Origin: JBIOJM01 sp044450785
GTDB lineage: Bacteria; Planctomycetota; Planctomycetia; Isosphaerales; Isosphaeraceae
Reading direction: 5' to 3'
Assembly (NCBI GenBank): GCA_044450785.1
Contig: JBIOJM010000350.1
Coordinates: forward strand, 1-10,620
Length of the DNA stretch: 10,620 nt
The position numbers and the translations under genes were made by a program. A model generated the notes under the pieces. It ran no database searches. It worked only from the letters and a program-made list of their open reading frames with translations, and was not told the DNA's origin. Shown piece after piece: positions 1 through 3,996 of the stretch. The stretch's first letter is position 1; the number at the start of each line of letters is the position of its first letter.

Positions 1-290
1 GGCCGAGCTCCAGGCCGCCTCACCTGACCGCCCCGCCGGCCGCCCACCTGTGCCAGGTGACGACCCGCCAGGCCGCTGCCTCGCCGAGCTGGGGAAGGCC
101 CGCCCGGTCGAGCCCCGCCGCACCGCTTCCACGTCGTGGACGCCCCTACAATCGTTCATCAACGGAGAATCGGCACCCGATCTGCTCTGGGGTGACGACC
201 TGGTCCGCGCAGGATCTGCGCCGCGACGGTCGTTTCCCCTGCCATGTGCAAGCTGGCATGCAGATGGTCGAGCTGATGGGTTGAGCCGGG
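1..290. other. GC-rich non-coding left flank
   Basis: I see no convincing gene here. Short open frames on the + strand (50-328 and 57-284) have low-complexity arginine/proline/serine composition and no recognisable domain. The stretch holds one copy of the intergenic word GCCGAGCTGG (83-92) and a small perfect hairpin CACCTG-TGC-CAGGTG (45-59). It may be the chromosomal side of the element or decayed sequence; an attachment site cannot be recognised by eye. Confidence 0.5.
83..92 (+). repeat. intergenic word GCCGAGCTGG, copy 1
   Basis: Exact copy of a ten-base word that recurs between genes in this window at 1219, 2161, 8089 and 9525, usually next to GCC/CCGCC-rich sequence. Function unknown. 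Confidence 0.4.
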
Positions 291-296
291 GTATTT

Positions 297-328
297 CTAT
301 AAGCTCTTATGCGAGCAAAGGCTTATAG
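297..328. repeat. perfect 8-bp inverted repeat upstream of integrase promoter
   Basis: CTATAAGC (297-304) and GCTTATAG (321-328) are exact reverse complements separated by 16 bp. The repeat is AT-rich in a GC-rich setting and ends six bases before the -35 hexamer of the integrase promoter. It could be an operator, or a binding site for the recombinase or its directionality factor. The sequence does not decide between these. Confidence 0.5.
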
Positions 329-333
329 GCTAT

Positions 334-362
334 TTGACTTCCCCGGCGACTTTCCCTAGAAT
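334..362 (+). promoter_or_regulatory. sigma-70-like promoter of the integrase gene
   Basis: A -35 hexamer TTGACT (334-339) and a -10 hexamer TAGAAT (357-362) are separated by an ideal 17 bp. Transcription would begin near 369 and give an untranslated leader of about 135 nt before the start codon at 504. The leader contains small self-complementary elements (TGCCG/CGGCA at 404-419 and the palindrome GTCCGCGGAC at 421-430). Confidence 0.6.
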
Positions 363-382
363 GACCCAGAGTCGGGAAAGTC
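348..382. promoter_or_regulatory. operator-like 9-bp inverted repeat around the -10 box
   Basis: GACTTTCCC (348-356) and GGGAAAGTC (374-382) are perfect reverse complements with a 17-bp spacer that contains the whole -10 hexamer and the expected start point. Such placement is typical of a repressor site that blocks RNA polymerase. The binding protein is unknown; the recombinase itself, the XRE protein (1623-2117) and the excisionase-like protein (2881-3162) are candidates by proximity only. Confidence 0.5.
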
Positions 383-503
383 CAGCGCGCAACATGCCGG
401 ATTTGCCGGAGAAACGGCACGTCCGCGGACCGGTCGCTCTCGACCTTTTCGGGAATGTTGGCCGATCGCTCGATCGACCCTCACTGTTTTAGGGAGACTC
501 ATC

Positions 504-1130
504 ATGGCCAAGCCCAGGAAGCATCCCGAGCAGCAACCCGAGAAGCCGGCGCGGAGCAAGCCCCCGATCAAGGTCGCCAAGCCCGACGGATCTCGCCTGC
601 ACGTGACTCCCCAGGAGTGCAAGGCCATCCAGAAGGCCGCCGGCTCGACCGGCCGTTATCCGCTCCGCGACGCGACGATGATCATGCTGGGCTTCAATCA
701 CGGGCTGAGGTCCGAGGAGCTGGTGTCCGTCCTCTGGGAGCAAGTCAACCTGGCCGAGAAAACGCTCGCCGTGGTCCGCTGCAAGAAGGGATCGCCAAGC
801 ACACACCCCTTGACCGACGATGAGGTCAAGGCCCTGCGCAAGCTCTGGCAAGCCCAGATGAGCCCGAAGACATACGTGTTCATGACCGAGCGGGGAGGCC
901 CGCTCACGACGTCCGCTTTCCGCAAGATCATCGCACGGGCCGGCAAGCAAGCCGGACTGCCGATGCGCGTTCACCCCCACATGCTCCGTCACGGATGTGG
1001 ATATATGTTCGCCAACCAGGGTCAGGATACACGGTCGTTGCAGGGATATCTAGGACATAAGAACATACAACATACGGTCAGGTATACGGCGTTGTCGAAG
1101 GACCGGTTCAAGGGCTTCAAGCCGGAGTGA
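504..1130 (+). CDS. tyrosine recombinase/integrase, short FimB/FimE-like form
   Basis: This 208-residue protein is a site-specific DNA recombinase of the tyrosine family, which cuts and rejoins DNA through a phosphotyrosine intermediate. The catalytic set is visible: Arg69 (in HGLRSEEL), a probable beta-strand lysine at 94/95, His159 and Arg162 (HMLRHG), His185 (LGHKN) and nucleophile Tyr194 (VRYTAL), with the expected nine-residue step from His185 to Tyr194. It lacks the N-terminal core-binding domain of about 100 residues found in XerC/XerD and phage integrases. Only a basic, Pro/Lys-rich tail of about 30 residues precedes the catalytic domain, as in small FimB/FimE-type recombinases. The start is supported by AGGGAGA at 491-497. 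The coding sequence after about 1000 uses AT-richer codons (CTA, ATA) than the first half. It is the likely enzyme for integration/excision of the surrounding element, although a DNA-inverting role is also possible. Confidence 0.9.
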   Translation: MAKPRKHPEQQPEKPARSKPPIKVAKPDGSRLHVTPQECKAIQKAAGSTGRYPLRDATMIMLGFNHGLRSEELVSVLWEQVNLAEKTLAVVRCKKGSPSTHPLTDDEVKALRKLWQAQMSPKTYVFMTERGGPLTTSAFRKIIARAGKQAGLPMRVHPHMLRHGCGYMFANQGQDTRSLQGYLGHKNIQHTVRYTALSKDRFKGFKPE

Positions 1131-1260
1131 CCGCCCCGCCGCCGGCGCTGACCCTTGCATAAGGCTGTCCTCACACCGCTTCCTTCGCCGCCGCCGGCCG
1201 CCCGCTGACCAGGCCGCGGCCGAGCTGGCGACGAGTTGGACCGGCTTTACCAAAATCTAC
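1131..1260. other. GC-rich spacer between integrase and toxin-like unit
   Basis: No gene seen. The spacer holds CCGCC-rich sequence and the block GACCAGGCCGC followed by GGCCGAGCTGGCG. A similar arrangement occurs again at about 2131-2173 after the antitoxin-like gene, so the TA-like unit is bracketed by related repeat sequence. Confidence 0.4.
1219..1228 (+). repeat. intergenic word GCCGAGCTGG, copy 2
   Basis: Exact copy, preceded at 1207-1217 by GACCAGGCCGC, which also precedes copy 3. Confidence 0.4.
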
Positions 1261-1262
1261 AC

Positions 1263-1291
1263 TTGTGGTTGCCCTGATTAGGTTGTATCAT
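1263..1291 (+). promoter_or_regulatory. probable promoter of the toxin/antitoxin-like operon
   Basis: TTGTGG (1263-1268) and TATCAT (1286-1291) are spaced by 17 bp, about 50 bases upstream of the start codon at 1340. The local sequence is distinctly less GC-rich than its surroundings. The match to consensus is moderate. Confidence 0.45.
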
Positions 1292-1301
1292 GTAGCAACC
1301 T
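1280..1301. promoter_or_regulatory. operator-like inverted repeat AGGTTG-N10-CAACCT
   Basis: AGGTTG (1280-1285) and CAACCT (1296-1301) are perfect reverse complements that flank the -10 hexamer. Additional half-site-like words lie next to it: GGTTG at 1267-1271 and AACCT at 1304-1308. Autorepression through such a site is the usual arrangement for operons encoding an XRE-type antitoxin, so the 1623-2117 product is the likely ligand. Confidence 0.5.
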
Positions 1302-1339
1302 GAAACCTCGTCACAGGGACGTCGAGAGGCTTGGCGACG

Positions 1340-1618
1340 ATGTACATCGACCTGATTCTTTGGGATGACGAAGATGACCCGCAAGGGAACGTCCACCACA
1401 TCACCGGACCTGGAGAAGTAACGACCGGGGAAGTCGAAGACGTTCTATATGACCAAAACAGCAGAGTCGAACTGAGCAAGCGATCCGGTGACCCGATCGC
1501 CTTCGGATGGACTTCGACGGGAAAGCACATAGCCGTTGTTTTCACTTTCGAGGACGATCCCGTGTTGACTATCGTCAAACCGAAGACTGCTTACCCGGTC
1601 CCCGAATATGGAGGCTGA
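1340..1618 (+). CDS. BrnT/DUF4258-like small protein, probable toxin
   Basis: This is a 92-residue acidic protein. Its pattern of an N-terminal DLILWDDEDDP strand, a GNVHHI segment, an EVEDVLYD helix, a central SG-PIAFGWTSTGKHIAVVF beta-hairpin and a final TAYPV strand recalls the small RelE-fold BrnT/DUF4258-like proteins common beside DNA-binding antitoxins. Members of that group include ribonucleases; no active site can be assigned here by eye. The ATG at 1340 is chosen because GAGAGG (1324-1329) lies ten bases upstream. An in-frame TTG at 1331 is too close to that sequence. The stop codon lies five bases before the start of the XRE gene, so the two are almost certainly co-transcribed. If it is not a toxin, it may be a regulatory partner of that protein. 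Confidence 0.6.
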   Translation: MYIDLILWDDEDDPQGNVHHITGPGEVTTGEVEDVLYDQNSRVELSKRSGDPIAFGWTSTGKHIAVVFTFEDDPVLTIVKPKTAYPVPEYGG

Positions 1619-1622
1619 TGTC

Positions 1623-2117
1623 ATGCCCAGCGATCAGAACCGCAAGCCACGCGCTGAGCTGACTCCCGAGCAAAAGGCGAGGGTCGAAGCGGTTCGTGCC
1701 AAGCAACGCACTCCCGAAGCTCGCGCTGAGGAAGCTCGGTTACGTGAATCCTTTGATCGCGAATACCGGGAGATCGGGACTCTTGCGACTGCCGGCGATG
1801 GAACCACGATGGGGGACCTGGTGGAGTTCCGTGCGTTTATCATGTCCCTGCGCCGCGAGCGCGAACGCCAGGGACTCTCCCTGAACGACGTGGCTGAACG
1901 CGCCAAGATCGACAAGGGCGCCTTGAGCCGACTGGAAAACGGCCAGCAACTGAATCCCACGATAAACACCCTTGCAAGGTATGCGCGGGCACTCGGCACG
2001 TGTCTGACCTGCTCGCTGAGAGGCCCTTGCCTCTCCGATGCACCGGCCCAACAGGTTGACGGCCCCGGCGATGACGACCCGGCCGAGCGACCACTCCGCC
2101 GAGCTCGGAAAGCCTGA
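1623..2117 (+). CDS. XRE-family helix-turn-helix regulator, probable antitoxin
   Basis: This 164-residue DNA-binding protein has a clear Cro/C1-type helix-turn-helix at about residues 69-125: a basic SLRRERERQGLS helix, then LNDVAERAKIDKGALSRLENG, then NPTINTLARYARALG. Residues 10-56 are a highly charged helical segment (Glu/Arg-rich) that could dimerise or bind the upstream partner. The tail after about 126 is short on structure, with cysteines at 127, 130 and 136. The ATG at 1623 is preferred over one at 1608 because GGAGG (1610-1614) sits eight bases before it, inside the end of the preceding gene. Position directly behind a BrnT/DUF4258-like gene and an operator-like repeat at the shared promoter point to an autoregulated toxin-antitoxin-type pair. 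A purely transcriptional regulator of the integrated element is the alternative. Confidence 0.75.
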   Translation: MPSDQNRKPRAELTPEQKARVEAVRAKQRTPEARAEEARLRESFDREYREIGTLATAGDGTTMGDLVEFRAFIMSLRRERERQGLSLNDVAERAKIDKGALSRLENGQQLNPTINTLARYARALGTCLTCSLRGPCLSDAPAQQVDGPGDDDPAERPLRRARKA

Positions 2118-2160
2118 CCCCCCCCGAGCTCGACCAGGCCGCCGGCGTTGCCGGCCCGCG

Positions 2161-2170
2161 GCCGAGCTGG
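2161..2170 (+). repeat. intergenic word GCCGAGCTGG, copy 3
   Basis: Exact copy with the same GCGGCCGAGCTGGCG context as copy 2, and GACCAGGCCGCC a short distance upstream. Confidence 0.4.
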
Positions 2171-2538
2171 CGGAGGTCCTCGACCGTGAGGGCCCCGCCG
2201 GCTACTCCCTCGGCCTGGTTGGTGGAGATCCCTCCGGGCCCGCCAGGCCGGGCGACGCCGCCAGGAGATAACAAGACGGACGCCGCTCGACCCGTCAGGC
2301 CGGCCGCGGCGCCAGTGTACCCGATCGGACCGTACGGGACCGCTCGACGACGAGCTGGTAGAGGTCATCGGGCCACCGCCGGCGACGAACGGGCCGGCCG
2401 CACACTTCCTGGCCGCCCCGATCGCCGATCGCCCAGCGCGGCGGCCGCGGGAAGGGCGCGCACCGCGCCCCTCCCCATACCCGTGGTACGACATCGAAAA
2501 GTGATTCCAGAAAATTGGCATGTCTCTTATTTTTTGTA

Positions 2539-2566
2539 TTGCTATTCCACGACAGAAAGGTATACA
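2539..2566 (+). promoter_or_regulatory. possible promoter reading toward the excisionase-like gene
   Basis: TTGCTA (2539-2544) and TATACA (2561-2566) are spaced by 16 bp in an AT-rich patch. If used, it would give a leader of about 300 nt, including two hairpins, before the gene at 2881. Only the consensus match supports it. Confidence 0.35.
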
Positions 2567-2664
2567 ACGTATGGGATTCCACGCGCAAGCCCCCATCGAC
2601 ACCCTGGGGTCCGCGAGAGGAGAACAACAGCCATGCGTGTGCATTAGCATTGGCATCCTGTATG

Positions 2665-2683
2665 GCGGACGCTGCAAGTCCGC
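2665..2683. repeat. hairpin GCGGAC-N7-GTCCGC
   Basis: Perfect 6-bp inverted repeat with a seven-base loop, in the leader region of the excisionase-like gene. No U-tract follows, so it is not a classical terminator. Confidence 0.4.
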
Positions 2684-2760
2684 TTGCTGATTGATGGTTG
2701 CGCGCACCGCCAAGGATACCGACCTGGTCTGTCTTTGGGGGTCGCCAGTCCATACCGGCG

Positions 2761-2785
2761 CGCCTATCGCGCGATTGCATAGGCG
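2761..2785. repeat. hairpin CGCCTAT-N11-ATAGGCG
   Basis: Perfect 7-bp inverted repeat with an eleven-base spacer, about 95 bases before the start of the excisionase-like gene. Excisionases commonly bind close to their own gene, so this may be a protein-binding site; an RNA hairpin is also possible. Confidence 0.4.
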
Positions 2786-2880
2786 ACGCTGGCGAAATCG
2801 ACGTTTGCACAGGTCGTGCTAAACTAATAGTGGAGTGTTCTGGCGCACTTACTCACCACGTTTTTTCACAGGAGATGGCG

Positions 2881-3162
2881 ATGCCGCGAACCTTGACCCC
2901 GGTCACCACGGACACCGACACCGACACGGTCTACATGTCAGCGTCCTGGTTACGCGCCAACCTGAAGGTCACAGATCGACAGTTGACAACGGCGATTGCA
3001 CGTGGCCGATTGCGCGTACTGAACAATGTAGGTCTTTTTCCTGTGTACTCTGTTACAGACATAAAAGCGTATCTAATTGAGTGCGGGATCGGACAGTGCA
3101 CCAAGGAGACGCCGCCGGCCGCCCCCGCTCGGAAGCGGAAGCGGAAAGCCGCTTCGAAGTGA
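2881..3162 (+). CDS. MerR/excisionase-like helix-turn-helix protein
   Basis: This 93-residue protein has a short Thr/Asp-rich head (DTDTDT at 11-16), then a compact winged-helix segment at about 18-68. The pattern is MSASWLRANLKVTDRQLTTAI, followed by RGRLRVLNNVGLFPVYSVTDIKAYL, which fits the helix-turn-helix plus beta-wing of MerR-like excisionases (HTH_17 type). The tail is strongly basic (KRKRK near 85-89) and could add DNA contacts. AGGAG at 2870-2874 with a six-base gap favours the ATG at 2881, although an in-frame ATG at 2875 exists. With a tyrosine recombinase upstream and a replicase downstream, a recombination directionality factor or replication regulator is a reasonable role. This is inferred from fold and position, not from a specific match. 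Confidence 0.6.
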   Translation: MPRTLTPVTTDTDTDTVYMSASWLRANLKVTDRQLTTAIARGRLRVLNNVGLFPVYSVTDIKAYLIECGIGQCTKETPPAAPARKRKRKAASK

Positions 3163-3217
3163 ACGGCGTCGCCCGGGTCTCGTTTGGCCGCGAATCCGGG
3201 ACGACGCCGCCGCGAAA

Positions 3218-3232
3218 ACCACCTGACGGAGC
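3218..3232 (+). repeat. 15-bp direct repeat, copy 1
   Basis: ACCACCTGACGGAGC; differs at one base from the copy at 3271-3285. The second copy contains the ribosome-binding site of the following gene, so this copy looks like a displaced or ancestral initiation region. Confidence 0.45.
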
Positions 3233-3241
3233 TTACTAAAA

Positions 3242-3259
3242 CCGACGCTTTCGCGTCGG
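3242..3259. repeat. perfect 7-bp stem with tetraloop between two direct repeats
   Basis: CCGACGC-TTTC-GCGTCGG is a perfect hairpin. On the minus strand the loop is GAAA and the stem is followed by TTTT, so it could weakly terminate leftward transcription. On the + strand no U-tract follows. Confidence 0.45.
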
Positions 3260-3270
3260 CCCGTTCGACC

Positions 3271-3285
3271 ACCACCTGATGGAGC
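3271..3285 (+). repeat. 15-bp direct repeat, copy 2
   Basis: ACCACCTGATGGAGC; includes GGAG (3281-3284), seven bases before the ATG at 3292. Confidence 0.45.
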
Positions 3286-3291
3286 ACTCTT

Positions 3292-3996
3292 ATGATATCG
3301 GCATCGACGCCAGGGGAAAACCGCCTCGCGCAGCAAATTTCGGCGAAATCCAGCCGGTTCGCCGGACGCCTCTTTTCGCTCGCATCAGAATACGTTCTAA
3401 TTGATCGACGCGCAAGAAGCGGGCCCCCGGAAACTCGTGATCTCCGGAGGCCCAAATGCCGTGGCCGACTGTGTAAGAGATCGGCCAACTCTTGCGTCCC
3501 TGGCCCATTACCTCCAAGGAACGCGTCAGTGAGAATGATACCGCGCCGAGCCGCCGAGTTCCACTCGGTCTGTTCGCTCTACGCCCCGAATCCGGCACCG
3601 CCGGCACCGAAAAAAAAGCCGCCGCCGCGAAAAACACCGGCTCACCCTACTCTGAGGCCCGCACCGCCGCCACGCCCAACGCCAGCTCCGCCGGCCGCGA
3701 AAGCGACGATCACGCCGCCCACCTGCCCGCGTTGCGGGTCAAGCCGCCTGCGTGCCGTAACCGGCGGCACTCGGGTTGACTGCCTCGACTGCGGCCTTCC
3801 TGGAGCCGTCAAAGCCCCGTGGACGATCGAGCGAGCGAGAAATTTCGTCATGGCTTTCGGCCAGCACAAAGGCCGCACAATCGGCTCCCTCGCTAGGACT
3901 GGAGCGGGTCGAAGCTACCTGGAGTGGGTGGCATCGACCATTGAAGGCAATGCCGCCACCGCCGCGCAGATCGTGCTGAGGGAGGTGAGCCGATGA
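3292..3996 (+). CDS. proline-rich zinc-ribbon protein with DUF3820-like C-terminus
   Basis: The reading frame gives 234 residues. The C-terminal third is the recognisable part: a zinc ribbon with Cys145/Cys148 (TCPRCGS) and Cys164/Cys167 (VDCLDCG), then AFGQHKGRTIGSLARTG and YLEWV (about 188-213). That last stretch matches the short DUF3820/exonuclease-X C-terminal-like motif seen in nucleases and phage proteins. Residues about 99-140 are a Pro/Lys/Ala linker. Residues 1-80 have no recognised domain. The ATG at 3292 has GGAG seven bases upstream; a GTG at 3529 (residue 80) has AAGGA eight bases upstream and would drop the odd N-terminus, so the start is uncertain. A run of eight A bases (about 3610-3617) encodes the lysines. 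The stop overlaps the replicase start as ATGA, so the two are translationally coupled, suggesting an accessory DNA-replication or DNA-binding role. Confidence 0.65.
   Translation: MISASTPGENRLAQQISAKSSRFAGRLFSLASEYVLIDRRARSGPPETRDLRRPKCRGRLCKRSANSCVPGPLPPRNASVRMIPRRAAEFHSVCSLYAPNPAPPAPKKKPPPRKTPAHPTLRPAPPPRPTPAPPAAKATITPPTCPRCGSSRLRAVTGGTRVDCLDCGLPGAVKAPWTIERARNFVMAFGQHKGRTIGSLARTGAGRSYLEWVASTIEGNAATAAQIVLREVSR

Larger units (their letters stand above)
2118..2868. other. gene-poor stretch between the TA-like pair and the excisionase-like gene
   Basis: No gene is convincing here on either strand. The left part (2118-2500) is very GC-rich and carries intergenic repeat word copy 3. The right part (2505-2868) is markedly AT-richer and holds a plausible promoter (2539-2566), two perfect hairpins (2665-2683 and 2761-2785) and a four-codon frame ATG-CGT-GTG-CAT-TAG (2633-2647) behind AGGAGAA. 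This composition break may mark the boundary of a replication/excision module. Confidence 0.45.

Noticed and set aside
50..328. Short open frames in the left flank
   Set aside because: Composition is Arg/Pro/Ser-rich without structure, there is no convincing ribosome-binding site, and one runs into the inverted repeat at 297-328.
348..382. Fim-type invertible switch (inverted repeats near a FimB-like recombinase)
   Set aside because: The 17-bp spacing between the repeats is far too short for an invertible segment, and I found no second copy at a suitable distance. An operator explains it better.
1634..2713. 359-residue open frame on the minus strand
   Set aside because: It is antisense to the clear XRE gene, has low-complexity Arg/Ser/Gly composition and no recognisable domain; long antisense frames are common in high-GC DNA.
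2931..3488. 185-residue minus-strand open frame
   Set aside because: It overlaps the excisionase-like gene in antisense and lies across the hairpin and direct repeats. No domain and no ribosome-binding site were seen.
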